Source: Candidatus Endomicrobiellum meruensis
Lineage (GTDB): Bacteria > Elusimicrobiota > Endomicrobiia > Endomicrobiales > Endomicrobiaceae
Direction: 5' to 3'
Assembly (NCBI GenBank): GCA_031282625.1
Contig: JAITDI010000017.1
Coordinates: 1 to 64,000 of the forward strand
DNA: 64,000 nucleotides
Part shown: positions 18,571 through 28,627 of the stretch, in pieces
How positions within the stretch are numbered: the stretch's first letter is position 1
How the letters are laid out: every line of letters begins with the position of its first letter
The notes under the pieces: generated by a model
The model's input: only the letters and a program-made list of their open reading frames with translations
What the model was told of the DNA's origin: nothing
The model's database searches: none
Translations under genes and position numbers: made by a program

Positions 18571-20247
18571 ATGGCAGAAAATAAGAATTTAGATAAAATA
18601 ATTTTTGAAGATAGTGAAGACGTCACTATGGCTGATTTGATGAAAAGTTATGATCAAGCAAGTAAAGTTGAATTTGGACAAGAGTTGGATGTGGTTATTA
18701 TGGAAGAAACTGCAGACGATTTTATGGTTGACTTAGGTATGAAGTCTGAAGGGATAATTCCTAAAAAAGAATTTGAAGATGGAAAGATTCCTTCTGAGCT
18801 TAAGGTTGGTGCAAAGGTAAGAGTGAAAGTTATAAACATACATAATCGTCCTATACTTTCTTATAAAGCCATTGTTGAAAAAGCCAAAATATATGAATTA
18901 CAAAATGCTTTTAACAACGGTAAGCATGTAACAGGAATAATTTTGAGATCTATAAAAGGAGGTTTTATTGTTGATATAGGTACAATAAATGCGTTCCTTC
19001 CCATTTCTCAGCTTGATATTCATTTTGTAAAAGATACGCAATCCTATGTAGGTAAAACATATGAGTTCGTAATTACAGAGCTTGATGTAAGAAAGAAAAA
19101 TATAGTCATTTCCCGCAGAAAAATTGTTGAAGATGAAAAAAATGCAATCTGCGAAGCTGCTCTTGCTTCTGTTTCCGAAGGGCAAGTGCTTGACGGGATA
19201 GTTTTAAGGATTACAAATTTTGGTGCTTTTGTTGACATAGGCGGAATAGACGGTCTATTACATATAGGTGAGCTTGCTTGGTATAAAGTGAAAAAAGTTG
19301 AAGATTTGCTGTATGTGGGGCAAAGGATAAAAGTTCAGGTAATAAAAGTTGATAAAGCAGGCGGTAAGATTTCTTTGAGCATAAAAAATCTTATTGCAAA
19401 TCCTTGGGATTCTGTTACCGAACGTTTTCCGGTTGGGTTGGTTATAAAAGGAAAAGTTGCTTCAATCATGGACTATGGTGTTTTTGTAGAGCTTGATCCT
19501 GGTGTTGAGGGATTACTTCATTGTTCTGAATACGCTTGGAATGACAGCGAAGCAGCTTTAAAAAGAGAAGTAAAGAAAGGGCAAGATATAGAAGTGAAAA
19601 TTATAAGTGTTGATAAGGAAAATAAAAAAATAGCTTTATCAGTCAAACAGACTCTTTCTAATCCTTGGGACGAAGCATTTAGACATTATGCTCCAGGCAC
19701 CGTGGTGAAAGTCACAGTTCAAAGGCTTGTGCCGTTTGGAGCTTTTGTAAAATTGCCTGAAGGTATAGAAGGTCTTGTTCATATAAGCGATTTTTCATGG
19801 ACTAAAAAAATAAATCACCCTGAAGCTGTTCTAAAGAAAGGAGATGAGGTTGAAGTTGTTGTTGTGGAAGTAAACCCGCAAAAGGAGAAAATTTCTCTTT
19901 CATTAAAACACGTCACTCAGGATCCTTATAAGAAATATAAGGCTGGAAATATAGTTAAAGGGAAAGTTGTAAGAGTTACGGATTTTGGTGCTTTTGTAGA
20001 GCTTGAACCCGGAATTGAAGCATCTATAAAAAATAGCGAAGCGTCCTCTTTAAAATTTGAAAAACCGCAAGTTTTTGCTGATGATGAAGAGTTAGAGGTT
20101 AAAATAATAAAAATTGATTCCGGCAAAAGAAAAATAGAAGTTTCTGTGAAAGCTCTTGAATTTGATAGAGAGAAAGAACTTGTTAAACAGTTTGCAAATC
20201 AAGATGACAAACCCACTTTAGGAGAATTGTTGTCAGAAGAAGAATAG
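18571..20247 (+). CDS. rpsA: 30S ribosomal protein S1
   Basis: A 558-residue RNA-binding protein built from repeated S1 (OB-fold) domains, about six in all. Typical repeat cores are visible: GIILRSIKGGFIVDIG, GIVLRITNFGAFVDIGGIDG, GKVASIMDYGVFVELDPGVE, VQRLVPFGAFVKLPEGIEG and GKVVRVTDFGAFVELEPGIE. Each is followed by the LSLK/LSVK ending. It has the size of full-length proteobacterial-type S1, which delivers mRNA to the 30S subunit, and is longer than the four-domain Gram-positive forms. Strong ribosome binding site (gagaggaaag). Confidence 0.95.
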   Translation: MAENKNLDKIIFEDSEDVTMADLMKSYDQASKVEFGQELDVVIMEETADDFMVDLGMKSEGIIPKKEFEDGKIPSELKVGAKVRVKVINIHNRPILSYKAIVEKAKIYELQNAFNNGKHVTGIILRSIKGGFIVDIGTINAFLPISQLDIHFVKDTQSYVGKTYEFVITELDVRKKNIVISRRKIVEDEKNAICEAALASVSEGQVLDGIVLRITNFGAFVDIGGIDGLLHIGELAWYKVKKVEDLLYVGQRIKVQVIKVDKAGGKISLSIKNLIANPWDSVTERFPVGLVIKGKVASIMDYGVFVELDPGVEGLLHCSEYAWNDSEAALKREVKKGQDIEVKIISVDKENKKIALSVKQTLSNPWDEAFRHYAPGTVVKVTVQRLVPFGAFVKLPEGIEGLVHISDFSWTKKINHPEAVLKKGDEVEVVVVEVNPQKEKISLSLKHVTQDPYKKYKAGNIVKGKVVRVTDFGAFVELEPGIEASIKNSEASSLKFEKPQVFADDEELEVKIIKIDSGKRKIEVSVKALEFDREKELVKQFANQDDKPTLGELLSEEE

Positions 20248-20453
20248 TCTTCAAAAATGTGGACAGCAATGCAAATGCAAAATTTCAGATTTTAAAAACA
20301 TTTATTCTTTGATTTGATTTTTGTCTTTAGTAATTAAATGTTTACATTATTTTTCTTGCGTGAGTGACTAAGTCTCGAAGGTGCAGAATATATTTTAGTG
20401 TCTGCTAATGGTTTTTAGTAGATATGCCTATTGAATTATTTATTTTGAGATAT

Positions 20454-21638
20454 TTACTGTTGTTTACCTGTAGTTTTTAACATTTCGCTTGTAGGCGGAT
20501 TGCTTATTTGAAAAGTATTTTCCTCGTCTTTATCTTTTAAAGCACCTCTTGTATATGTGCATCTTGGATTCCAAAGCAGCCAACTTCCTATTTTATTATC
20601 GTAGCAAGCCTGCATTTGCGCTCTTACTTCATTTTTGCCATATTTGTATCCTAGACTAAAATCTTGAAGCCATGGACGTAACTTCTCTTCTGGAATTCTT
20701 TTTAATGCTCCATCAATAGAGTTATAAACAACTTTATACGGTTCTTTGTTGGGATCTGCTATACCGTAAGTCCACTTCGCGTAATGCGAAGGATAAACCA
20801 TAGGGCTTACGTAATCAACCTGCTCTGTCATTTCTACTATTTTTTGCCCTATACCCATATCGTCGGTAGCTGTTGTTGTAAGTCCAAAAACGTCAATAGA
20901 TATTTTAGCTCCTTTCAAATTTAGACGTCTTTTTGCTTCTTTCAAAAAACCTATCAAAGCTTTTGAGGCTTCTGTTGCTGAGTGAGGTTTGCTATATCTG
21001 CAATTTTTTGTGTTGCCGTCTGAAGGGAATCTTATGTAATCAAATTGAATTTCATCAAAACCTATGTCAGCAGCTCTTTCTGCAATTTTTAAATTATAAT
21101 CCCAAGCATCTTTATTATAAGGATCAAGCCACGCTACTCCTTTTGTGTCTGTCCAAATAGTTCCATCAGGATTTTTGACTGCCAAAGAAGATATCTTTCT
21201 GGAAATGGTGTTATCTCTGAAAACCACTATTCTTGCTATAGTATAAATGCCCTTTTCTTTTAAAAGAAGAATATATTTTTCAAGGTCTGGAATTGCCACA
21301 ACGTAGGCTTTATTTGCCTCTACTTCTTTTATGCCTTTTATATAAACTTGTCCTTCATATTCTTTTATGTCTATAACTGCGGTATTTAATTCTGTAGTAG
21401 CAAAAAGTTCTAGCGCTAATTTTCTGTGTTTTTCCGAGCCGCTTACCCAAGCTGAAAGATGTATGCCTCTTATATATTTTGCTTTTTCAGATTTTGTGGA
21501 ATCTGATTTAACTGCTAGGGTTTGCTCCTCATACGGACTTTCTAATACAATAGTGGAACTTGAATTTGCATAAGACGACAAAAGAAAAATCAACGACAAT
21601 ACTGCAGACGGCAAGAAATTAAATTTGTGTGTTTTCAT
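20454..21638 (-). CDS. Secreted putative glycoside hydrolase (DUF4015-type TIM barrel)
   Basis: A 394-residue protein with an N-terminal signal sequence (FLPSAVLSLIFLLSSYANS), so it is exported. The body matches the putative glycoside hydrolase family PF13200/DUF4015: RGIHLSAWVSGS, LNTAVIDIKEYEGQVYI, then TIARIVVFRD, IGFDEIQFDYIRFPSDG and DYVSPMVYPSHYAKW. The carboxylates in EIQFDYIRF and in the DIKEYEG strand are candidate catalytic residues. The substrate is unknown; relatives occur widely in envelope contexts. It is the only intact long minus-strand gene in the first 35 kb, convergent with rpsA and divergent from the TolC-like gene. The 200 bases between it and rpsA show no clear terminator. 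Confidence 0.85.
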   Translation of the reverse strand: MKTHKFNFLPSAVLSLIFLLSSYANSSSTIVLESPYEEQTLAVKSDSTKSEKAKYIRGIHLSAWVSGSEKHRKLALELFATTELNTAVIDIKEYEGQVYIKGIKEVEANKAYVVAIPDLEKYILLLKEKGIYTIARIVVFRDNTISRKISSLAVKNPDGTIWTDTKGVAWLDPYNKDAWDYNLKIAERAADIGFDEIQFDYIRFPSDGNTKNCRYSKPHSATEASKALIGFLKEAKRRLNLKGAKISIDVFGLTTTATDDMGIGQKIVEMTEQVDYVSPMVYPSHYAKWTYGIADPNKEPYKVVYNSIDGALKRIPEEKLRPWLQDFSLGYKYGKNEVRAQMQACYDNKIGSWLLWNPRCTYTRGALKDKDEENTFQISNPPTSEMLKTTGKQQ

Positions 21639-21875
21639 AATTGGGTAATTATATTGAAATAGACGACTACTGTCAAATAAAAGTTAGAACGTATATAATT
21701 TTCAACAATCTTGTAGTTATAATATGCATACTTACAAAATTGATATTGATTACAAAGATATTGGAATTAATATCGGTTATAAATTTAAAATATAAAACTC
21801 TATGTATATGTGGTTCCCTTTTTTAAAATAAGCTTATTCTATAATATTGTTTATGGTAATGTAAGGAAAAATATA

Positions 21876-23297
21876 ATGATGTATAAAAAGTTTTTGCTAG
21901 TTTTGTGTTTTTTTATACCACAGTTTGCAAATAGTGAATTATTGACTTTAGATACTTATTTGCAAACTGTGGTTAGGGTTAATGATGAACTCAAAGCTCT
22001 TCAAGCAAATATAAATGAAATAAAGGGTAAAATAGCAGAATTGGAAAGAGCTTATTCCTATTATTTTGCTGCAGGAATAAATTATCTTAATGATCAAACA
22101 GGGCAAGAACTTTATCTGATAAATATAGATAAATTTAAAAACACAAGCTACACTTTGTCGCTAAATAAGCAGTTTAAAACAGGGACTAAATTATCTTTTG
22201 GCGCAGCTAGGTCTATTTGGGAGTTTGACGGCTCGCGTGAACTTCAAAATATAAAATACAATGAAAACCGACTATATCCATTTTTATCTTTAGAACAGTC
22301 ATTGTTAAAAGATTTTGGACAGGGGGCTATGGAAGCGGGGATAGCTAAAACAAGAGCGCAAGCTAAATCTGCGCTGTATCTTTTAGAATATAAAAAGCAA
22401 GGCTTGTTGTTTAACGCTAAAATGGTTTACTGGAAAATGTCTTATTTTCAAACAATTATTGAGTTTAAAAAAGCTTCGTTAAATAGAATGAAGAATATTC
22501 TTGAGTGGAATGAGAGAAGATATAAAAAAAATTTAATTGACGAGCTAGAATTGCTAGAGTCTCAAGCGTCTGTAAAAATGAAAGAGTTGAATTTAAGAAT
22601 GGCAAATGAAGATATGGATAAGACAAAGAGAGAATTTTCTCTTATATTGAATGCAAGCGATAAAAATGTTGAATACGAGCTAGAAAAAATTGAAGATCAG
22701 GTAAAAATATTTAGTTTAAAACCTCGTCTTGAGAAAAAAACTTCACGTTTTGATGTCCTTGCTGCTATGGAAAATGTCAAAAGTGTTTCATATGATCAAA
22801 TCTCTTTTTCAAAAGGTTCGGGCGCTGACTTAGTTTTTAGTGGGGCATTGTCGTTTAGTAAAATAAATAGAGATATTGGAGGATTCGTATCAAATTCAGA
22901 TATTTCAAATAAGGATGCTCCTACCTATCGCATAGGTTTAAAATATATTTTGCCTTTAGATTTTAATCTTAGAAAAAAAGTTCACGACGGATATGAAGCA
23001 GAAAAAATAGCAGCTGATAAGAATGCAGTATTTATCGCTGCAAAGGAAAATGACGATTGGATTAGTCTTAGCAAAACTTTTGATAATGCCCGCGGGAGAC
23101 TTGCAACTGCATATGAGATAAAAAATTTAAAGCAGCAAAAGGTTGCTAAAAATAAAAAATATTTAGCGCATGGAAGAAGTTCTACATATTTTGTTTTGCG
23201 CGACGAAGAAGATTTAGATGAAATAGAAGTTAATATTTTTCAATGTATTCTTGAAATTATTAGCGTATATGAGCAAGCTCAAATATTTTACGGATAA
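21876..23297 (+). CDS. TolC-like outer-membrane efflux protein
   Basis: A secreted outer-membrane factor of about 473 residues. I take ATG 21876 (MMYKKFLLVLCFFIPQFANS), which gives a clean signal peptide and has AAGGA eight bases upstream; the ORF-track start at 21810 would precede this with non-signal sequence. The mature part shows the TolC/OEP pattern: helical segments (LDTYLQTVVRVNDELKALQA) and strand-like stretches (FKTGTKLSFGAARSIW), then long helices around RRYKKNLIDELELLESQASV, arranged as two repeats. It precedes an RND pump gene by 52 bases. No membrane-fusion protein gene lies between or beside them. Confidence 0.82.
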   Translation: MMYKKFLLVLCFFIPQFANSELLTLDTYLQTVVRVNDELKALQANINEIKGKIAELERAYSYYFAAGINYLNDQTGQELYLINIDKFKNTSYTLSLNKQFKTGTKLSFGAARSIWEFDGSRELQNIKYNENRLYPFLSLEQSLLKDFGQGAMEAGIAKTRAQAKSALYLLEYKKQGLLFNAKMVYWKMSYFQTIIEFKKASLNRMKNILEWNERRYKKNLIDELELLESQASVKMKELNLRMANEDMDKTKREFSLILNASDKNVEYELEKIEDQVKIFSLKPRLEKKTSRFDVLAAMENVKSVSYDQISFSKGSGADLVFSGALSFSKINRDIGGFVSNSDISNKDAPTYRIGLKYILPLDFNLRKKVHDGYEAEKIAADKNAVFIAAKENDDWISLSKTFDNARGRLATAYEIKNLKQQKVAKNKKYLAHGRSSTYFVLRDEEDLDEIEVNIFQCILEIISVYEQAQIFYG

Positions 23298-23349
23298 TAT
23301 AATGGTTTAAAGTCGCAAACAATATATAAAATAATTCTCTTGGAAATTC

Positions 23350-26300
23350 ATGAAACTTACAAACCTTTCAATAAAAAGACCAACGCTTATTACATCTATC
23401 CTCGTAGGAATTATTCTTCTTGGTATTTTCTGTTACGAAGAGTTAAGTGTAAAATTATTTCCTGCTTATAATATATCTTATGTTATAGTTTATACGGTTT
23501 ATCCAGTCGCTGACATCAAGGAAATTGAAGACCTTGTAACAAAACCAATAGAAGATTTTTTAAACACTGTTGAGGGTTTGGACAAACTGGAATCTATCAG
23601 TCAAAATAATATTTCAGTTGTAATATGCAGTTTTAAATCTTCAAAAAATAGCAATGATGCAATAAATGAAGTGCGCAATAAAATATATTCTGTAATAAAT
23701 TTATTGCCCGGAGGCATAAAAGATCCGATAGTAATGAATGCTGACTTTTACAGCCATTCTCTTTTGGTTATGAATTTAAAGTCGGACATAATGGATATTC
23801 AAGAACTTCATAGTTTTGCGAATGATGTTGTTAAAATGGATTTAGAAAAAATTACAGGAATTGCTGAAGCTCAGATTATTGGCGGTACAAAAAGAGAAAT
23901 ACACGTTGTTGTAGATAGAAAAAAACTTGAAGAGAGCGGTCTTTTTTTAAGCGCTCTTGCCAAAAGAATTGAGTTGAATACTGTTAGGATTCCTGCAGGC
24001 AATCTTATCAGAAAGGGAAAAGAAATATATGTCATAACCTCAGGACAATTTGAGTCTTTAAAACAAATGGAAAGTTGTGTCATAAATTTCATAGCAAATG
24101 ACAGACCTGTTCTTTTAAAAGATGTCGCTTATATTGAAGATTCTTTCGCAGAAGAAACTTTAAAAGCAAGAGTTGATAGGAGAATTGAAAATACTGTTTC
24201 TTATACTCCGTCTGTGTTAATAAATGTGTTTGCTCAGCCTAATACTAATGATGTCGCTGTAGCGGATGTTATTTATAAGGGAGTAAAGGAGCTAAATGAA
24301 AAATATAAAAATTATAAAGGTTCTCCCTCTATTGAAATTATAGATGATTTTTCGGCTATTGTAAGAAAGAGTATTGGCGACGCTAGGAATAATATTTTTG
24401 AAGGAATATTCCTTACGATAATAACCGTTTATCTTTTTTTAGGTAATTGGCGGTCAACCTTTATTACTTCTCTGGCGTTGCCGAATAGTTTAATAGGTGC
24501 ATTTATCTTTATGTATATTTTTGGGTTTAGTTTAAATTTAATTACATTGATGGCGTTCTCTCTTGCAATAGGTCTTTTAATAGATGACGCTGTGGTTGTG
24601 AGAGAGAATATTTTTAGACATTATGATGGAGGAGAAAATAATATAGATTCGGCTATAAAAGGCACTAATGAAATGACACTTTCCGTAATTGCTACTACAC
24701 TCGTTGTTATAGCGGTATTTTTGCCGCTTTCTTTTATCAAAGGATTATACGGACAGTTTTATAAAGAATTTAGTTTAACTATAATTTTTATTCTGATAAT
24801 TTCAACTTTGGATGCTTTGACAATAGCTCCGATGCTTTCAGTTCATCTTGTTCCCGAACATAAAAAGCTTACAAAAGGCTACAAATTTATAAGATATTTT
24901 AGATACTTCACTGTATTTTGGTTTAATATTGTTTTTGACAGTGTTAAGAGTTTTTATAAGAAATTGATTTTGTTTATTTTAGAAAGAGATTTAATAAGGA
25001 TAAGATTTTGGCATAAGAATAATTTTGTCTTAAGTTGGAAATTGACTATATTGTTTATCGCTGTAATCATTTTTCTTATTACTATTTTTACCGCCTACAA
25101 AAAGCTTAATATTTCCCTTTTCCCAGAATTAGAAACTGGAGAATTCAGCATTTTTGTAACGGCTGATCCCGGAATTTCTCTGGAGCAAATGGATAGGTAT
25201 TCAAAAGAAGCCGAAACCTTGATTATGAATGATCCAAATGTGGAATTTGTTTATTCATTAGTTGGTTCTCTAAATAGATTTATTACTTTTCCCAATATTT
25301 CTGAAATAAGAGTTAAACTTTGTCATAGTTTACTCAAACGTATAAGCCGTAATAATTTAAGAACTCAAATTATCACTCGCAAAAAAAGAGATAAATTATC
25401 TAGCTCTACTATGTCGGTTAAAAATGATTTAAGGGATAAGTTAAATCAAAGATTTAAAGGATTACTTTCTTTTTACATTGTGCAAAATGTTAATAATCGA
25501 TCGGAAAGTAGCGATATAAGTATAGAATTGTCTGGGACTGATATTGACATATTGTATAATTTTTCCAAACATCTTATGGAAAAATTTGAACATATTCCTC
25601 ATTTTGTGGATATACATTCAAACTATCAGCCTAGTAAACCTGGAATTCAAATTCATCTTGATTTTGAGAGAATGAAAAATGTAGGAGCAAATTCGGTTAT
25701 GACCGGAGCAGAAGTTAGGGGTATGCTAACTGGAATTATGGCAGGTAAATATAAAGAAAGTGGAAAAGAATTTGACATAAAAGTAAAATTGAATGACAAA
25801 CAGAAAGATATTTTCCAAAATTTTAACGATATATATGTAAATAACTTGAATAATACTTTAATAAAACTTTCAGATATCTCTTATCTAAAAAAAGAGAAAA
25901 GCCCTGTCCAAATGTTTAGGATAGGAAGAGAAAGATATGTTAAGATAGAAGGCAGTATGGATAACTTGAATTCATTAAATGATATAAGGAAAGCTATATT
26001 AAATATTTTCAATGAAGAAAAAAATAATAAGAATAATCCAGTAGAATGGAAGAATATTAAATTGACAATAGGTGGTGATGTAAAAGATATGGATGATATG
26101 TTTGTGAGCGTGGGGATATCCACGCTTTTTTCTATTCTTTTCACTTTTATAGTCCTAGCAAGTCTATATGAATCTACGCTTGCTCCTTTGTTAATTATGA
26201 CACCTCTTCCTTTAGCAATAATAGGGGGTATTACTGCTTTGTTACTTTCTGGAAATTCTTTAAATATATTTGCTCTTATAGGCATGGTTATGTTACTTGG

Positions 26301-26674
26301 TGTTGCGTCTAAGAATTCAATAGTTTTGGTAAATTATATACAACAATTGCTAAGAAGCGGGAAAAATATGCGGGAAGCTATAATAGAAGCATGCGTCATA
26401 AGATTGAGACCCATTGTCATGACTTCTTTTGCTCTTGTAGCTGGAACTTTACCAATGGCTTTGGGACTTAGCGAAGTAGGAAAATTTAGGCAAAGTATGG
26501 GTATAGTTGTAATAGGCGGGATTTTGAGTTCCACAATCCTTAGTTTTGATAATTATTCCGGCAATGTTTGAATATTATGAAAATCTAAGACGCTTTTTGA
26601 GAAAGATTGCAGGAAGAACAGAAAAAAGACTAGTTGATTGTTCTGAAGAACAGCTTAAAGCAAAAAAACTATAG
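23350..26674 (+). pseudogene. RND-family efflux transporter (AcrB/MdtB-like), frameshifted near the 3' end
   Basis: An inner-membrane RND pump of about 1,107 residues if the frame is restored. N-terminal TM1 is followed by the porter domain, then TM2-TM6 with the proton-relay aspartates in GLLIDDAVVVREN, a second porter domain, and TM8-TM12 with the relay lysine in GVASKNSIVLVNY. The uninterrupted ORF ends at 26571 in DNYSGNV. One extra base near 26547 breaks the last helix: in the next frame the text continues IIIPAMFEYYENLRRFLRKI to a stop at 26674. So there is a one-base frameshift in TM12, or a sequencing error. The core is intact, so partial function cannot be excluded. Confidence 0.85.
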
Positions 26675-26721
26675 CGTTTAAAATTAGCTCAGATTGAAGA
26701 CTTTTGGTATAATAAGCCACT

Positions 26722-28308
26722 ATGAACACGAAGAGAGCTTTTTTTGTAGGAATGTTTTTGTTTTTAAGTCTAACTTCTTTTGGAGCTGAAAGCAGGTATA
26801 TAGTTTTTTTTGCTGAGACACCGGATATATCAAGTCTAGTAATAGACAAAATAGCTTTATCCAACCGCTTTTGTATGGTTGTCCCTCAGGATTCCAGAGC
26901 AGCAATCCCTGAAAGTTTAGAAGAGCTTATTTCAGTTGGCAAAATTGAGCTTGCACTTTCTCTTGACCCTGAGCCTATTTTGCCTATTCTTGCAGAAGTT
27001 TCAAACGCAAATTTTGAGAAAAAGTATAATAAAAATGGTATTTTTGAAAACTATATTTCAGATAATTTATCGTTATTTGTAAATAACAGCAACAAAGAAA
27101 ATTTTGGAATGTTTTTAAGTTCAGCAAAAATGTCCCATGAGCTTCTTTATTACTTTTCAGATTTGGGCTTGTCTTGGGTTAATGTTGATAATATAGAAGG
27201 GAATGTTTGCGGTGCATACTACGTTGACGGTATTGCCGTTTTTTCTTTATATAAAAGTTTTCCTTATAGTCAGCAAGAAATTATGAAATGGCTTGAGTCC
27301 AAGAGCGAAGAGATAGTTCCTGTTTTGCTTACAAAAAAACATTTGCAAAACGTTAAATTTATGGAATATGTAATAAGGCTTTTTGACAATAGCAAGTATA
27401 TAAAGCCTGCTACTCCTTTATATATTGCCAAGGTTAAAAACAATATGTTGCAGCAAAAAGATATATTTTTTGAAAAAGTTATTTTAAATCCTATTATTGA
27501 TGAAAAACTTCAATCAGCTGCCCAATCTCTTAGCAATTATGTAGATTCTTCTTCTTTTAGTGAAACAATATACTCAAATGCTCAAAACGAGCTTGTTTAT
27601 TTGTGCGGACAAGATGTATTAAAATTGGTGTCTTCGGATAGCATTTCCGGAAGGAGAATGTTTGATGCGGCGTACAATAATATTTACCGTCTTTTGGGAC
27701 TGCAAACAAAAGGCTTGCAGGATAGCAAAAATATTGATAAGCAGACAGCGACAAGTGTTAATATGCAAAATACAGCAAATGTTTCAAGCGGACAAACTTC
27801 GATTGAAATTATTTCCGGAGGAGTTTCAATATACAACGAAGGTTTGTTAAGACTTGTTCAGGTTGTGTCAAAAGACAACGTAATAAAAATAAACTTGTCT
27901 TTTAATGAGGCGGGTTGGAATAAAGAAGTTTCTTTCGTAGATTTTTATATAGACTTAAATGGTATCTCGGGAATGGGTGGTTCTTCTTTTATACATGGAG
28001 TAAGCGGATTTTTAGTTGCGGACTCAGGTTGGGAATATGCGTTGAGGATATATAAAGACAAAGCGATTTTGTATAAATATTCTGTTGACGGAGCATCAAT
28101 TATTTCTAACCTTGCCGTAAATGACAATTCAGTGTCTATACCAACCAAATATATTAGGGGAAATCCTGTGAAGTGGGGATTCCAAGCTATAGTTGTATCC
28201 GAAAATATGGGAAAAAAAACTATAGTTGATTTCTTAAACCAAACTTCCAAAAGCAAATACGAAATACTTTCCTTAAAACCCTTCCAAGCGCCTCTTGTAA
28301 GGCGTTAA
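26722..28308 (+). CDS. Secreted GH57-like protein with glucodextranase-type C-terminal domain
   Basis: A 528-residue exported protein with a clear signal peptide (FFVGMFLFLSLTSFGAES). Residues 25-230 resemble a divergent family-57 glycoside hydrolase barrel: a segment like the family's (I)ELxxxxxxPILPLL (SVGKIELALSLDPEPILPIL) and one like its aged-loop text (LLYYFSDLGLSWVNVDN). The usual catalytic Glu/Asp motifs are not obvious. The last 180 residues (SIYNEGLLRLVQVVSKDNVI, SFVDFYIDLNG, WEYALRIYKDKAILY) look like the C-terminal binding module of glucodextranase-type proteins. Likely a periplasmic or surface polysaccharide-binding protein, possibly a non-catalytic relative. Domain assignments are by eye. 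Confidence 0.6.
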   Translation: MNTKRAFFVGMFLFLSLTSFGAESRYIVFFAETPDISSLVIDKIALSNRFCMVVPQDSRAAIPESLEELISVGKIELALSLDPEPILPILAEVSNANFEKKYNKNGIFENYISDNLSLFVNNSNKENFGMFLSSAKMSHELLYYFSDLGLSWVNVDNIEGNVCGAYYVDGIAVFSLYKSFPYSQQEIMKWLESKSEEIVPVLLTKKHLQNVKFMEYVIRLFDNSKYIKPATPLYIAKVKNNMLQQKDIFFEKVILNPIIDEKLQSAAQSLSNYVDSSSFSETIYSNAQNELVYLCGQDVLKLVSSDSISGRRMFDAAYNNIYRLLGLQTKGLQDSKNIDKQTATSVNMQNTANVSSGQTSIEIISGGVSIYNEGLLRLVQVVSKDNVIKINLSFNEAGWNKEVSFVDFYIDLNGISGMGGSSFIHGVSGFLVADSGWEYALRIYKDKAILYKYSVDGASIISNLAVNDNSVSIPTKYIRGNPVKWGFQAIVVSENMGKKTIVDFLNQTSKSKYEILSLKPFQAPLVRR

Positions 28309-28590
28309 AAAAAGGCTCAGTTGGATTATGGGTAATAATTTCTTAGTGGACTTTGTCGCTGATCAAATGAAGGATCTCAACATATATAGGAGTAAAAAAG
28401 GTAAAATAAAGGAAGAAAAAAAAAGAGGGAAAGCATCTTTTTGACTTTTTGTAAAGATATGAGAGTGACAAATGCAATAGTATAACAAGTTTTATAAGAC
28501 GAGATACGAAAAAGCGTTAAATGGATTGAGAAGGGAAGTAACAAAAGAAACAGTTAGATGGAGAAGAGAAGATTGAGATACTACATTAAA
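28309..28590 (+). other. Intergenic region with short coding-like remnants
   Basis: A stretch of about 280 bases without an intact gene. Two short frames look like gene debris: one starting at the ATG in caaatgaagg (KDLNIYRSKKGKIKEEKK) and a 31-codon piece at 28481-28576 (YNKFYKTRYEKALNGLRREV) ending in TGA. Both are lysine/arginine rich. Their parent gene is not recognised. Confidence 0.35.
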
Positions 28591-28620
28591 TTGACACATT
28601 AATGTTAAAATTGATATAAA
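28591..28620 (+). promoter_or_regulatory. Sigma70-type promoter for coaD, probably giving a leaderless mRNA
   Basis: TTGACA at 28591-28596, an 18-base spacer, then TATAAA at 28615-28620. The expected transcription start, six to eight bases downstream, falls at or next to the coaD ATG (28628). No Shine-Dalgarno sequence is visible before that ATG. Confidence 0.7.
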
Positions 28621-28627
28621 ATTCGTC

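Noticed and set aside
26530-26674. Programmed frameshift in the RND gene
   Set aside because: No slippery heptamer, stop-linked shift site or stimulatory structure is evident; a mutation or sequencing error is simpler.
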